A stretch of DNA of 64,000 nt from contig CALUZW010000010.1 in assembly GCA_944325415.1 (NCBI GenBank), forward strand, positions 1 through 64,000. Direction: 5' to 3'. A program made the translations under genes and the position numbers. This document shows positions 17,886 to 26,918 of this stretch, in pieces; position 1 is the stretch's first letter; every line of letters begins with the position of its first letter. Under the pieces are notes generated by a model that had not been told where the DNA came from, searched no databases, and was given only the letters and a program-made list of their open reading frames with translations. This DNA comes from an uncultured Bacteroidales bacterium (GTDB lineage Bacteria; Bacteroidota; Bacteroidia; Bacteroidales; UBA11471).

Positions 17886-17927
17886 TTTGCTAATTTTTAA
17901 TTTAGTTTTTTATGTTGCTGAGTTTCC

Positions 17928-18500
17928 TCATTTATTTTTCTTGGGGGTAAGCACAATAATCATGCGCTTGCCTTCGAGAAGGGGCATCTGCTCTACCTTG
18001 CCGTAGTCTTCGAGGTCATTGGCAAAGCGCAACAGCAGCACTTCACCCTGCTCCTTGAAGAGTATCGAACGGCCTTTGAAGAATACATAGGCTTTCACTT
18101 TGGCACCCTCTTCGAGGAAGCCTTTGGCGTGTTTGAGCTTGAAGTTGTAATCGTGGTCGTCGGTCTGCGGTCCGAAACGAATCTCCTTGATAACGACTTT
18201 CGTCGACTTGGCCTTCTGCTCTTTCAGCCGTTTCTTCTGCTGATAGAGAAACTTTTGGTAATCGATAACCCGACACACAGGCGGCACGGCATTAGGAGAA
18301 ATCTCTACCAAGTCAAGGCCTTGTTCTTCGGCAATGCGCAGCGCTTCGTGAGTGGAATAAACTCCCTGTTCTACATTTTCTCCGACAAGGCGGACTTCAC
18401 GCGCCCGTATTCTTTCGTTTATAGAATACTGGTTTACACCGTCTTTTTTGGGGGGAATGTTGCGTCTGTTGTTATTCCCTGCTTCGTTGTTTTTCTCCAT
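17928..18500 (-). CDS. infC: Translation initiation factor IF-3
   Basis: IF-3 binds the 30S subunit, blocks premature joining with the 50S and proofreads the start codon. The 190-residue protein has the N domain ([23 protein letters not shown], then [26 protein letters not shown]), a Lys-rich linker helix, and the C domain with [30 protein letters not shown]. It starts at a plain ATG rather than the rare AUU seen in E. coli. It has an extra 20-residue polar, Asn-rich lead. It starts four bases after the thrS stop codon, so the genes are tightly coupled. Confidence 0.98.
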   Translation of the reverse strand: MEKNNEAGNNNRRNIPPKKDGVNQYSINERIRAREVRLVGENVEQGVYSTHEALRIAEEQGLDLVEISPNAVPPVCRVIDYQKFLYQQKKRLKEQKAKSTKVVIKEIRFGPQTDDHDYNFKLKHAKGFLEEGAKVKAYVFFKGRSILFKEQGEVLLLRFANDLEDYGKVEQMPLLEGKRMIIVLTPKKNK

Positions 18501-18504
18501 TCAA

Positions 18505-20445
18505 TTACCATTGGTTTATCATATCCTCGACCTCTTTGGTGAGAATTTCGGCAAAGGTAGTAATTTTCATCGTACCTTTATCACCTTCGCCCTGTTTTCT
18601 TACAGAAACTTCACCATTTTCGGCTTCTTTTTCTCCAACGATGAGCATATAGGGTATTTTTTTCAGCTCATTGTCGCGGATTTTGCGGCCTATCTTCTCG
18701 TTACGGCCGTCGACAACGGCGCGTATATCTTTCTGTTTGAGCTCATGGGCAACCTTCTCGGCATAGTCGTTGAATTTCTCGCTGATGGGCATGATGACCA
18801 CCTGCTCGGGGGTGAGCCAGAGGGGGAACTTGCCGGCGGTGTGCTCGATGAGTACGGCAACGAAACGCTCCATGGAACCGAACGGCGCACGGTGAATCAT
18901 CACAGGGCGGTGTTTCTGGTTGTCGTTTCCGGTATATTCGAGTTCGAAACGTTCGGGCAGGTTGTAGTCGACCTGTATGGTTCCCAACTGCCAGCGGCGA
19001 CCGATGGCATCTTTGACCATGAAGTCGAGCTTGGGACCGTAGAAGGCTGCTTCGCCGTATTCGATTTTGGCTTTCAGGCCTTTTTCTTCACAAGCCTCGA
19101 TGATAGCCTGTTCGGCTCTCTCCCAGTTTTCTTCGCTACCGATGTATTTTTCGCGGTTTACCTTGTCGCGCAGTGAAATCTGTGCTTCAAAATTCTGGAA
19201 GTTCATCGAACGGAAGACGATGGAGATGATGTCCATCACCCGCAGGAATTCGTCCTTCACCTGGTCGGGACGGCAGAAGATGTGGGCATCGTCCTGCGTG
19301 AAACTGCGTACACGGGTGAGACCGTGCAACTCACCGCTCTGCTCATAGCGGCACACGGTTCCGAACTCGGCCAGGCGCAAGGGCAGGTCTTTGTAGGAAC
19401 GGGGTGAGTTCTTGTATATCATGCAGTGGTGCGGGCAGTTCATGGGTTTGAGGAAGTACTCTTCGCCCTCCTCGGGTGTGTGTATGGGTTGGAACGAATC
19501 CTTTCCATACTTGGCATAGTGTCCCGACGTAATGTAGAGGAGCTTGTTTCCGATGGGCGGAGTGATAACCTCCTGATAGTCGTAGCGGGCCTGTATGCGA
19601 CGGAGGAACGATTGCAGACGCAGACGCAACTCGGTGCCTTTGGGCAACCACAAGGGGAGACCTTTTCCTACGGTGTCGGAGAACATGAAGAGCTCCATCT
19701 CCTTACCTATCTTGCGGTGGTCGCGCTTCTTGGCCTCTTCGAGCAGAGTCAGATACTCGTCGAGCATTTTTTTCTTGGGGAAGGTGATACCGTACAGACG
19801 GGTGAGCTGGTGGCGTTTTTCGTCGCCACGCCAGTATGCGCCGGCCAGTGAGAGTATCTTAACGGCCTTGATGGGTGCCGTATTGGGGAGGTGCGGGCCA
19901 CGGCAGAGGTCGGTAAAGGCACCTTGCGTATAGGTAGAGATGGTGCCGTCTTCGAGCTCACTGATGAGCTCTACCTTATACTCTTCGCCCCGATCGCCAA
20001 ACATTTTAAGGGCATCGGCCTTGGTGATATTGTTCCGCACAATATCCTCTTTGCGGGCGGCCAGTTCCAACATCTTGGCTTCGATGGCGGCAAAATCGCC
20101 CTCCTTTATGGGCGTCTCGCCCGGGTCGACATCGTAATAAAATCCATTCTCAATAGCGGGACCGATACCAAACTTGATACCGGGATAGAGCTCCTGCAAG
20201 GCTTCGGCCATGAGGTGTGCCGAACTGTGCCAGAAAGCGTGCTTGCCCTCGGGATCGTCCCACTTGTATAATTGTATGGTAGCATCACCCTCGATGGGTC
20301 GGGTGAGGTCCCAATCCTGATCGTTCACTTTGGCGGCCAACACGTCCTGGGCCAACCGCTGGCTGATACTCTCGGCGATTTGCAGCGGAGTGGTTCCGGC
20401 GGCAAACTCCTTCACCGAGTTATCGGGGAAAGTAATTTTTATCAT
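18505..20445 (-). CDS. thrS: Threonyl-tRNA synthetase
   Basis: ThrS charges tRNA-Thr. The 646-residue protein has all expected domains: an N-terminal TGS domain ([19 protein letters not shown]), the N2 editing domain with the [11 protein letters not shown] metal motif near residue 77, the class II catalytic core with [11 protein letters not shown] zinc cysteine and [23 protein letters not shown], and a C-terminal anticodon-binding domain. It is first in the thrS-infC-rpmI-rplT operon, with a consensus promoter about 130 bases upstream. Its leader contains a GCCCG/CGGGC hairpin at 20540-20555 without a T-run. Confidence 0.98.
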   Translation of the reverse strand: MIKITFPDNSVKEFAAGTTPLQIAESISQRLAQDVLAAKVNDQDWDLTRPIEGDATIQLYKWDDPEGKHAFWHSSAHLMAEALQELYPGIKFGIGPAIENGFYYDVDPGETPIKEGDFAAIEAKMLELAARKEDIVRNNITKADALKMFGDRGEEYKVELISELEDGTISTYTQGAFTDLCRGPHLPNTAPIKAVKILSLAGAYWRGDEKRHQLTRLYGITFPKKKMLDEYLTLLEEAKKRDHRKIGKEMELFMFSDTVGKGLPLWLPKGTELRLRLQSFLRRIQARYDYQEVITPPIGNKLLYITSGHYAKYGKDSFQPIHTPEEGEEYFLKPMNCPHHCMIYKNSPRSYKDLPLRLAEFGTVCRYEQSGELHGLTRVRSFTQDDAHIFCRPDQVKDEFLRVMDIISIVFRSMNFQNFEAQISLRDKVNREKYIGSEENWERAEQAIIEACEEKGLKAKIEYGEAAFYGPKLDFMVKDAIGRRWQLGTIQVDYNLPERFELEYTGNDNQKHRPVMIHRAPFGSMERFVAVLIEHTAGKFPLWLTPEQVVIMPISEKFNDYAEKVAHELKQKDIRAVVDGRNEKIGRKIRDNELKKIPYMLIVGEKEAENGEVSVRKQGEGDKGTMKITTFAEILTKEVEDMINQW

Positions 20446-20583
20446 AATCTTACATCTTTCTTCACCGCGACTCTTTACGAGGGAGCCCGGCGATGGTCGT
20501 TACTGATTTTTTTCCGAGCAAAAGGCAGACGTTTTTCCTGCCCGCCATATCGGGCATAAAGAAAAGTCTACTTTTCGAGCGTA

Positions 20584-20615
20584 CAAAAGTAGGGATATTT
20601 TACTATTCGGGCAAA
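20584..20615 (-). promoter_or_regulatory. Consensus promoter of the thrS operon
   Basis: Minus-strand TTTG (20615-20612), 20 bases and TACTTTTG (20591-20584) match the Bacteroidota consensus. The leader runs about 130 bases to the thrS start. Confidence 0.8.
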
Positions 20616-20690
20616 CCTATGCGTCATTATTTTTTCGGATTTCTTTCTCAAAAAGAGAGACAAAGCCCGCCGGAGGGAAAAGGTCAGCCC

Positions 20691-21002
20691 CTACACGACA
20701 ATGCCGGCCGAAGAAAATATTAAAAAGTAAAGGCTCAGGAGCATGAAGAAAATGGTAATCACCGGCCAAATGAAGCAAAATATAAGCACATTTATTTCTT
20801 CATAACTCATATCAAACCGTTTACCTGTGTGCATCAGCCACTGTACGCATAGATTAAACAGTGTCTTAGGCATATCCATGGTATGGTATTTGTTCCAAAA
20901 GTGAGTAAACAGTCTCTTGGAACAGACACTCAACGGCAGTATGAAAAACAGTTTTATCCCTTCTATTATTAACAGGGGAATTTTTATAAGAATTTTTCCC
21001 AT
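20691..21002 (-). CDS. Small membrane protein of unknown function
   Basis: This 103-residue hydrophobic protein is one I do not recognise. It has a hydrophobic N-terminal stretch (about residues 5-30), a polar middle with HTMDMPKTLFN and HTGKRFDMSYEE, and a C-terminal membrane helix (about 72-97). Its start overlaps the end of the next upstream gene by 19 bases, so the two are co-translated or at least co-transcribed. The local DNA is distinctly AT-rich compared with the flanking genes, which suggests recent transfer. An accessory role, such as one half of an immunity pair, is only a guess. Confidence 0.6.
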   Translation of the reverse strand: MGKILIKIPLLIIEGIKLFFILPLSVCSKRLFTHFWNKYHTMDMPKTLFNLCVQWLMHTGKRFDMSYEEINVLIFCFIWPVITIFFMLLSLYFLIFSSAGIVV

Positions 21003-21355
21003 TTTACAGACGGAAAGGTGTATTTCTTGAAATCTTCAAACTGAACCCACAGACTCTCATCTGGATTTACACATATACGGCAGTGTCCGGCAGCAAGAAC
21101 CTCTTCCAGTTTTGCCTTATAGTAATATACATATATAATATCATCCACTATAACCTGATAAGGAAATTGTTCCAGTATTTCAGGACGGAGATTCTCTTGT
21201 AACCTCATGCCTTCCATGTCCTTGGTACAAAGGTAACACAGTGCTTCCGCGGGAGTCAAACCAAGAGCAAGATGCGCCTTAACTTTTGCGTGATTAAATT
21301 CATAACAGTCGTCTCTATAAAAGAGGTCGGACAACCATTTTTTAAATCTTTTCAT
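20984..21355 (-). CDS. Hypothetical soluble protein in AT-rich island
   Basis: This 123-residue protein has no recognised family. It is rich in charged and aromatic residues, with Tyr clusters (DDIIYVYYYKAK) and four scattered cysteines, and shows no signal peptide or membrane segment. It starts at ATG 21355. Its end overlaps the start of the small membrane protein gene by 19 bases. Base composition is AT-rich, unlike the neighbours. A short broken coding remnant lies just upstream on the same strand. The pair would fit an orphan immunity or cargo module, but sequence alone does not show a function. Confidence 0.6.
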   Translation of the reverse strand: MKRFKKWLSDLFYRDDCYEFNHAKVKAHLALGLTPAEALCYLCTKDMEGMRLQENLRPEILEQFPYQVIVDDIIYVYYYKAKLEEVLAAGHCRICVNPDESLWVQFEDFKKYTFPSVKWEKFL

Positions 21356-21392
21356 ATTATCTTATTTTTAAAATTTCAACATTTTCCTCCTT

Positions 21393-21518
21393 CTATAAAG
21401 GACTTCTTTTTGTTTTAATAGCTATTTTATCAGGTTCAGACATATAAGGTAATACCATATCCTGAGTGAATACAACAGGGTCTTTCGTTGTGCTTATAAA
21501 AGAGAACCGACCCACGCC
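21393..21518 (-). pseudogene. Possible C-terminal remnant of a lost gene
   Basis: A 41-codon frame with protein-like composition (it includes FSFISTTKDPVVFTQDM and ends KIAIKTKRSPL then TAG) lacks any start codon and is preceded in frame by TGA. The sequence just upstream reads open in another frame for about 30 codons and would join it near 21505 by a frameshift. It lies immediately upstream of the two unknown AT-rich genes on the same strand. It could be the tail of a decayed gene, perhaps a toxin whose partners remain, or chance coding. Low certainty. Confidence 0.3.
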
Positions 21519-21614
21519 TCAATCTTGGGCATTAAAGTACGAGGGACTGCCTCAGCCCCACAAGGCGCGCAGCGCGTGTAATTAGTAAAGGTAAAAATGA
21601 ATGTAAAAGGTCTT

Positions 21615-23687
21615 TTAGTCGCTAAGCCGCTTGATAACATTGTAAGCGGCTACGATGCCCAGCTCGCCGGCCTTGCTGAGATCGGCAATACCTTCATCGT
21701 TCCGACCGAGATAAATATACACCAGCCCACGGTTGTAATAGGCTTCGGCAAAATCGGGATTTCGCTCGATGGCTGCGGTGTAATCGACAAGGGCAGCCTT
21801 GAAATCCTGACGGCTGCACCGCACATTGGCCCGGTTGTAATAGGCACAGGCAAAGTCGGGCGCCAAGGCGATGGCCCGGTCGTAATCGCGCAGAACCATT
21901 TCATATTCAACCGTCGAAGGTTCCTGCACCAGCCCGAGGTCGGAGAGTTTGCTCGACTGGCCGACTGCAACAGGGTCGATAGAAAGCGAATACGCGACAG
22001 GATTTTTGCTGGGAGTGGTTGAGAGGATATACTCTATTTGCTTGCAACGGACATAGGCCCGCAGGAAATAGGCAAACATGAAATCGGGACTCAGAGCTAC
22101 CACCTGGTCGAGGTCGGACAAGGCATTGTCGAAATCCTGCAAGAGCATAAAGTCGATGGCCCGTCCGAAATAGGGCACGGGATTGGAGGGATTGATATCG
22201 ATGAGTCTCGAATAGTCCGACACCGAGGCAAAATGCGATGCCGCCTGCAACGAGTCGAGAGGCTGCGCGACATTGGAGAGGAGCAGTCGCTTGGCAAAGA
22301 GCCGGGAACGGTTGAGCTCGGCCAACTGGGGTACATATGCAGCCCCTCGCCGCACACCTTCGGTTTTCTCGTAATAGGTAAGGGTAAACTGGGGCGATAT
22401 TTCAACCCGCTGAGCCCGGTCTTGTATGCGGCCGCGTATCTCGCTGGTGTACTCCTGCTCTACACCGGCGGTATTGTCGGCCACCAGGAGACGGTCGAAC
22501 TTGTTGATATTGCGATCCGACTCTTTACGCACCTTTCCCGCATCGGTTCCGGTATCGTCCTTATCATCGCCCGACGGCGTGGCCCCCGCCTTTTTCGATG
22601 CCTCATACAAGGCCATGGCCTGCTGGTAATCTTTTTTCCCGCCGGCCGTATCGCCCGACAGACGCTTTGCCTCGGAACGGGCATAAAGGCCCTGATAGAA
22701 CTCGGGATAGGCTTCGAGTACGGCATCGAAATCGCCGACGGCCGCCCGGTACTCACCCAAGTCGCTCAACAGGATAGCCCGGTTGTATCGGGCCATCAGG
22801 TTGTCGGGCTCGCGTTGCAGGTAATAGTTGAAGTCGGCCAAAGCATCGTTTTTGGCACCCACCGACAGCAACAGCAAACCCCGGTTGTAACGGGCAATGA
22901 GGTTGGTGGGTTCAAGCGATATGACCTTGTCATAGTCGTCCATCGCACCTCTCAGGTCTTCGCGGTAATACCGTATCAATGCCCGGTTGATGTAATGCGA
23001 CGGTGTGTTGGGTTCCAAGCGCACAGCCCGGTCGAGGTCGGCCAGCGCCGCGTCGTAGTCATGGCGGTAAACGGCCGTCAGCACCCCGCGCTGCGAATAG
23101 GCCTGCGCCCGGTGCCGGTCTACTTCGATAGCCTTGTCGAGGTCGGCCAGTGCTGCCACCGTATCGCCCTGCATGATGCGGTATTGGCCACGGCTCACAT
23201 AGGCATTGTAATAGGCCGGGTGCAACGCAATAAGCCGGGCAAAGGTGGTGTCGGCCTGCGGATACTGCTCCGACTGTACTTCGGCAATGGCCTTGTTGAG
23301 CAGCATCTGCCGATTCTCGGGTGCATACCGCAGACCGGCGGTATAATCGTCGATAGCGCCTTGATAATTGCCGGTGTTCTGCCGGGCGATACCCCGCACC
23401 TGATAGGCATCGACGATAAACGGATTGCGCTCTATCGCCTCGGAGGCATCGGCTTCGGCACCGAGGTAATCTTCAAGGCTCAGCTTGGCTACGGAACGGT
23501 AAAAGTAGGGGTCGGCCAGATAGGGCTTCACCTGTATGACACGGTTGAAGTACTGTATGGCCAGGACATAATCTTCAAAATAGAGGGCGTTGCGTCCGAT
23601 GTAAGTAATGCGCTCGGTATTAAGTTGCGCCACAACCGGCCACAGACCGGTAATGAACAGGAAGAGCAGAAGAAATTGTCGGCGCAT
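21615..23687 (-). CDS. Secreted tetratricopeptide-repeat protein
   Basis: This is a 690-residue exported protein made almost wholly of TPR repeats. I chose ATG 23687 because it gives a clear signal peptide (MRRQFLLLFLFITGLWPVVAQ). Ten or so 34-residue repeats fill residues 25-365, with motifs such as ADPYFYRSVAKLSLEDYLGAEADASEAI. After a charged Asp/Lys linker (about 370-400) and a non-repeat section, three more repeats end the protein. TPRs mediate protein-protein contacts; no partner is visible nearby. A TACATTTG promoter element lies at 23739-23746. Similar proteins are common in Bacteroidales and mostly uncharacterised. Confidence 0.88.
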   Translation of the reverse strand: MRRQFLLLFLFITGLWPVVAQLNTERITYIGRNALYFEDYVLAIQYFNRVIQVKPYLADPYFYRSVAKLSLEDYLGAEADASEAIERNPFIVDAYQVRGIARQNTGNYQGAIDDYTAGLRYAPENRQMLLNKAIAEVQSEQYPQADTTFARLIALHPAYYNAYVSRGQYRIMQGDTVAALADLDKAIEVDRHRAQAYSQRGVLTAVYRHDYDAALADLDRAVRLEPNTPSHYINRALIRYYREDLRGAMDDYDKVISLEPTNLIARYNRGLLLLSVGAKNDALADFNYYLQREPDNLMARYNRAILLSDLGEYRAAVGDFDAVLEAYPEFYQGLYARSEAKRLSGDTAGGKKDYQQAMALYEASKKAGATPSGDDKDDTGTDAGKVRKESDRNINKFDRLLVADNTAGVEQEYTSEIRGRIQDRAQRVEISPQFTLTYYEKTEGVRRGAAYVPQLAELNRSRLFAKRLLLSNVAQPLDSLQAASHFASVSDYSRLIDINPSNPVPYFGRAIDFMLLQDFDNALSDLDQVVALSPDFMFAYFLRAYVRCKQIEYILSTTPSKNPVAYSLSIDPVAVGQSSKLSDLGLVQEPSTVEYEMVLRDYDRAIALAPDFACAYYNRANVRCSRQDFKAALVDYTAAIERNPDFAEAYYNRGLVYIYLGRNDEGIADLSKAGELGIVAAYNVIKRLSD

Positions 23688-23738
23688 ATATTGGACAGGA
23701 AGATTATACGTTATACGACATAGGGTCGTAATATGGCA

Positions 23739-23746
23739 CAAATGTA
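23739..23746 (-). promoter_or_regulatory. Promoter -7 element for TPR gene
   Basis: Minus-strand TACATTTG, matching TAnnTTTG, lies 52 bases upstream of ATG 23687. A -33 TTG is 17 bases away, slightly short of the usual spacing. Confidence 0.5.
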
Positions 23747-23904
23747 CATAATTTCCGACAAAACAATTACGGAATAACAGTTTTTATGGCATTCTTGGGC
23801 TACCACCGTCATCGGGGCATCTGCACGAACGGCCCCGACATTCCCGGCATGGGCCCGTCAGCACTTTTTCTCATTGTGCCGCAACAAACTTATGGGAAAA
23901 ACCT

Positions 23905-23912
23905 TATATTTG
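23905..23912 (+). promoter_or_regulatory. Promoter -7 element for cytidylate-kinase-like gene
   Basis: TATATTTG lies 21 bases upstream of ATG 23933, giving a short leader. No good -33 element is visible. Confidence 0.5.
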
Positions 23913-23932
23913 TATGCATAAAACGTTTTGCC

Positions 23933-24574
23933 ATGAACGAAAATTTCATCATCACCATCGGCCGGCAGTTCGGCAGCGGAGGCCGGGAAATAGGAATACG
24001 TCTCTCGCAACTGATGAACATCGGCTATTACGACAAGGAGCTGATGCAGGAAGCGGCCAAGGAGAGCGGCATCGACACCCGCTTTTTTGAGCAGGCCGAC
24101 GAAACGACGCCGCGCAGTTTCTATCACGCCATGCTGGGGCTTTCGTCGTTCAACTACGGAAACACGTTGTGCAACGAGACCATCTTCAAGTTACAGGCTG
24201 ATGTGATTCAGAATATCGCCCGCAAGCAGTCGTGTGTCATCGTGGGCCGCTGCGCCGACTACATACTGCGCGACAACCCGCGCTGCATCTCGGTGTTTAT
24301 TCACGCCGCCATGAACGACCGCATAGCCCGCATCAAGAAGTACACCCTGCTGTCGGAAAAAGAGGCCGAAGAAAAAGCCGTCAAGACCGACAAGAGGCGA
24401 GCCAGCTATTACAACTTCTACTCCGACAAGGAGTGGGGCGTCGCGTCGTCGTACGACCTGTCGATAAACTCTTCCATTCTGGGCACCGAAGAGACAGCCC
24501 TCCTCATCAAAGCGTTTGTAGAGAAACGGCTTTCACATCTCTACCGATACGGAGTGCTTACCCCCCATCAGTAA
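23933..24574 (+). CDS. Cytidylate kinase-like P-loop protein
   Basis: This 213-residue protein belongs to the cytidylate kinase-like family (AAA_26 type). It has an N-terminal P-loop variant, TIGRQFGSGGREIG, at about residues 6-19, and a VIVGRCADYILRD core strand near 102-114. A basic lid-like region lies near 125-165 (IARIKKYTLLSEKEAEEKAVKTDKRRA). It is too divergent from Cmk to call a true CMP kinase, and its substrate is unknown. I chose ATG 23933 because a promoter element lies just upstream. Its 3' end overlaps the convergent yjbQ gene by seven bases. Confidence 0.82.
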   Translation: MNENFIITIGRQFGSGGREIGIRLSQLMNIGYYDKELMQEAAKESGIDTRFFEQADETTPRSFYHAMLGLSSFNYGNTLCNETIFKLQADVIQNIARKQSCVIVGRCADYILRDNPRCISVFIHAAMNDRIARIKKYTLLSEKEAEEKAVKTDKRRASYYNFYSDKEWGVASSYDLSINSSILGTEETALLIKAFVEKRLSHLYRYGVLTPHQ

Positions 24575-24978
24575 TAGAGGGTAGCCAGAATACGCCGCTC
24601 GCCCCCGTAATCGCGGAACTCGCACAGATAGATGCCCTGCCAGGTGCCCAGTGCCAACTTTCCGTCGCGGACAGGCAGCGTGAGGGAGGGCCCCAGCAGC
24701 GAACACTTGACATGCGCCGGCATGTCGTCGTCGCCTTCGAGCGTATGGGTATAATACGATGCCCCCTCGGGCACGATGCGGTTCATGGCCGATTCAAAAT
24801 CGGCCCGCACCGACGGGTCGGCGTTTTCATTGACGGTAAGGGCCGCCGAGGTATGCTGGATGAAGAGATGAAGCAGACCGGCCTCGGGCAACTGACCCAC
24901 GGCCCGCAACACCAAAGAGGTTATCAGGTGGTATCCCCGGCAGCGGGCCGGTACCACAATAAGATGCTGGCGTATCAT
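24568..24978 (-). CDS. yjbQ: YjbQ family protein (secondary thiamine-phosphate synthase type)
   Basis: This is a 136-residue protein of the UPF0047/YjbQ family. Conserved features are HLFIQHTSAALTVNENADPSV near residues 45-65, the HTLEGDDDMPAHVKCSLLGPS metal-binding section near 83-103, and the C-terminal LGTWQGIYLCEFRD. The family forms trimers with a bound metal. A weak thiamine-phosphate synthase activity is reported for members, but the physiological role is unclear. I chose ATG 24978 (MIRQHLIVVP). It is transcribed towards the cytidylate-kinase-like gene and overlaps it by seven bases at the stop codons. Confidence 0.9.
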   Translation of the reverse strand: MIRQHLIVVPARCRGYHLITSLVLRAVGQLPEAGLLHLFIQHTSAALTVNENADPSVRADFESAMNRIVPEGASYYTHTLEGDDDMPAHVKCSLLGPSLTLPVRDGKLALGTWQGIYLCEFRDYGGERRILATLYY

Positions 24979-25063
24979 AATCTGGTGTGGTATATCTATC
25001 CGGCACAAAGATACGAATAATGTTTTTTAGTATTGATATACACTCAATATAAATAAAAAAAGC

Positions 25064-25071
25064 TACCTTTG
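25064..25071 (+). promoter_or_regulatory. Promoter -7 element for ddh-lgt
   Basis: TACCTTTG lies 51 bases upstream of the ddh ATG in an AT-rich stretch. A -33 match at the right distance is not evident. Confidence 0.5.
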
Positions 25072-25121
25072 CGCCACAAAAGAAGACATTTTTAATACAT
25101 TAACGACAAAAGTATAACAAA

Positions 25122-26018
25122 ATGAAAAAAACAAGAGCCGCCATCGTAGGTTATGGCAATATCGGGAAGTATGTACTCGACGCCTTACAGGCTGCCCCCG
25201 ACTTTGAAATTGCAGGCATTGTGCGCCGCGACGCCGCCAACGTGCCCGACGAACTGAAAAATTATCCGGTGGTTTCGGACATCAACGACCTGCAAGATGT
25301 CGATGTAGCCGTATTGTGCACCCCGACCCGCAAAGTGGAAGAGTATGCCGAGAAGATTCTTGCCCGCGGTATTCACACCGTCGACAGTTTCGACATACAC
25401 ACCGAGATAGCTGGTCTCCGCAGCCGCCTCGACGCCCTCTGCAAGAAATACAACAGCGTAGCCATAACCGCCGCCGGCTGGGATCCGGGAAGCGACTCGG
25501 TTGTGCGCACTCTCATGCAGGCTGCCGCACCCAAAGGGGTAACCTACACCAACTTCGGTCCCGGCATGAGCATGGGACACACGGTTGCCGTCAAAGTTGT
25601 CGACGGCGTGAAAGCTGCCCTGTCGATGACCATTCCCCTCGGCACGGGTATCCACCGCCGCATGGTATATATCGAGCTGAAAGATGGCTATAAATTTGAA
25701 GAGGTAGCTCAGGCCATCAAGACCGACCCCTACTTCGTCAACGACGAAACCCACGTCATGCAGGTAGAATGTGTAAACGACCTTCTCGACATGGGACACG
25801 GCGTACACATGATACGCAAAGGCGTTTCGGGAAAGACCCAGAACCAGATTCTGGAATTCAACATGAAAATCAACAACCCCGCCCTCACGGCCCAAATCCT
25901 TGTGGGTGTAGCACGGGCATCGTTCCGTCAGCAACCGGGTTGCTACACGATGATAGAAATCCCCGTCATCGACATGCTCCCCGGCGACCGTGAAGAACTC
26001 ATCAAACATCTCGTTTAA
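25122..26018 (+). CDS. ddh: meso-Diaminopimelate dehydrogenase
   Basis: Ddh reductively aminates tetrahydrodipicolinate to meso-diaminopimelate in one NADPH-dependent step, giving lysine and the peptidoglycan cross-link residue. The 298-residue protein has an N-terminal Rossmann fold (AAIVGYGNIGKYVLDAL) and the family motifs TAAGWDPGSDSVVRTL near residue 118, NFGPGMSMGHTVA near 147 and GTGIHRRMVYIE near 175. Members of the Bacteroidales use this shortcut. It lies 14 bases upstream of lgt, and the two look co-transcribed. Confidence 0.96.
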   Translation: MKKTRAAIVGYGNIGKYVLDALQAAPDFEIAGIVRRDAANVPDELKNYPVVSDINDLQDVDVAVLCTPTRKVEEYAEKILARGIHTVDSFDIHTEIAGLRSRLDALCKKYNSVAITAAGWDPGSDSVVRTLMQAAAPKGVTYTNFGPGMSMGHTVAVKVVDGVKAALSMTIPLGTGIHRRMVYIELKDGYKFEEVAQAIKTDPYFVNDETHVMQVECVNDLLDMGHGVHMIRKGVSGKTQNQILEFNMKINNPALTAQILVGVARASFRQQPGCYTMIEIPVIDMLPGDREELIKHLV

Positions 26019-26032
26019 TACGCCAACCACTC

Positions 26033-26911
26033 ATGTTGATTGATGCCATAACCTGGACGGCCGACCCGGCCATATTCACCCTCTTCGGCCGCGAAGTACG
26101 CTGGTACGGCCTCTTCTTTGCCGTAGGCTTCCTCGTGGGCTACGCCATCGAAGAGCGCATTTACAAGCACGACAATGCTCCGGCCGGCTGGTGCGACAAG
26201 GCTTTTATCTACACTATCGTCGCCACCATCATCGGTGCGCGGCTGGGACACTGCCTCTTCTACGGCTGGGAATATTACTCGGCCCACCCGCTCGACATTC
26301 TCAAAATATGGGAAGGCGGACTGGCCAGTCACGGCGGTACGATAGGTATACTCATCGCCCTCTATATCTTCTCGCGCAAGGTAACGCACCGCGGTATGTT
26401 GTGGGCGGTAGACCGGCTGGCCATTCCCACGGCCCTGGTCGGCGCACTTATCCGCATGGGAAATCTCATGAACCATGAGATATACGGTCATGTAACCGAC
26501 CTCCCCTGGGGATTCCGCTTTATCGAGAACGTGGGAGCCTGGCACGCCTACGGCATGCAGCCGGTATTTACCGAACCGTCGCACCCGACACAGATATACG
26601 AGGCGCTCTGCTACCTCGCCGTCTTTGTCATACTCATGTACATGTACTGGAAACGCCGCGCAGGCGACCGCCCGGGGCTGATACTCGGTATCTTCTTCGT
26701 AGGGGTGTTCCTCAGCCGTTTCCTCATCGAGTTTGTCAAGAACGACCAGGAGGCCTTTGAAGCCGACATGGTACTCAACATGGGCCAGTGGCTGAGTGTA
26801 CCGTTCATCATTGCCGGTGTATGGCTCATCATCAGGGCACTCACACGCCCCGAAGTTCCGGGCCGTATCGACGACAACGCTCCCGGCAGGAAAACCGCGG
26901 TCAAGAGATAG
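26033..26911 (+). CDS. lgt: Prolipoprotein diacylglyceryl transferase
   Basis: Lgt transfers diacylglycerol from phosphatidylglycerol to the lipobox cysteine of prolipoproteins at the inner membrane. The 292-residue protein has about seven hydrophobic segments. It shows the family motifs RWYGLFFAVGF near residue 23, GARLGHCLFYGWEYY near 67, the SHGGTIG motif near 93 and the signature arginine and asparagines in RMGNLMNHEIYG near 137-148. It follows ddh by 14 bases and is convergent with the next gene, seven bases away. Confidence 0.97.
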   Translation: MLIDAITWTADPAIFTLFGREVRWYGLFFAVGFLVGYAIEERIYKHDNAPAGWCDKAFIYTIVATIIGARLGHCLFYGWEYYSAHPLDILKIWEGGLASHGGTIGILIALYIFSRKVTHRGMLWAVDRLAIPTALVGALIRMGNLMNHEIYGHVTDLPWGFRFIENVGAWHAYGMQPVFTEPSHPTQIYEALCYLAVFVILMYMYWKRRAGDRPGLILGIFFVGVFLSRFLIEFVKNDQEAFEADMVLNMGQWLSVPFIIAGVWLIIRALTRPEVPGRIDDNAPGRKTAVKR

Positions 26912-26918
26912 AAACGGT

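Noticed and set aside
18505..18507. Rare AUU start for infC as in E. coli
   Set aside because: A plain ATG at 18500 gives a standard IF-3 with no need for a rare start.
22038..23723. A 561-codon frame opposite the TPR gene
   Set aside because: Antisense of repeated TPR codons; repeats of the real gene account for its length.
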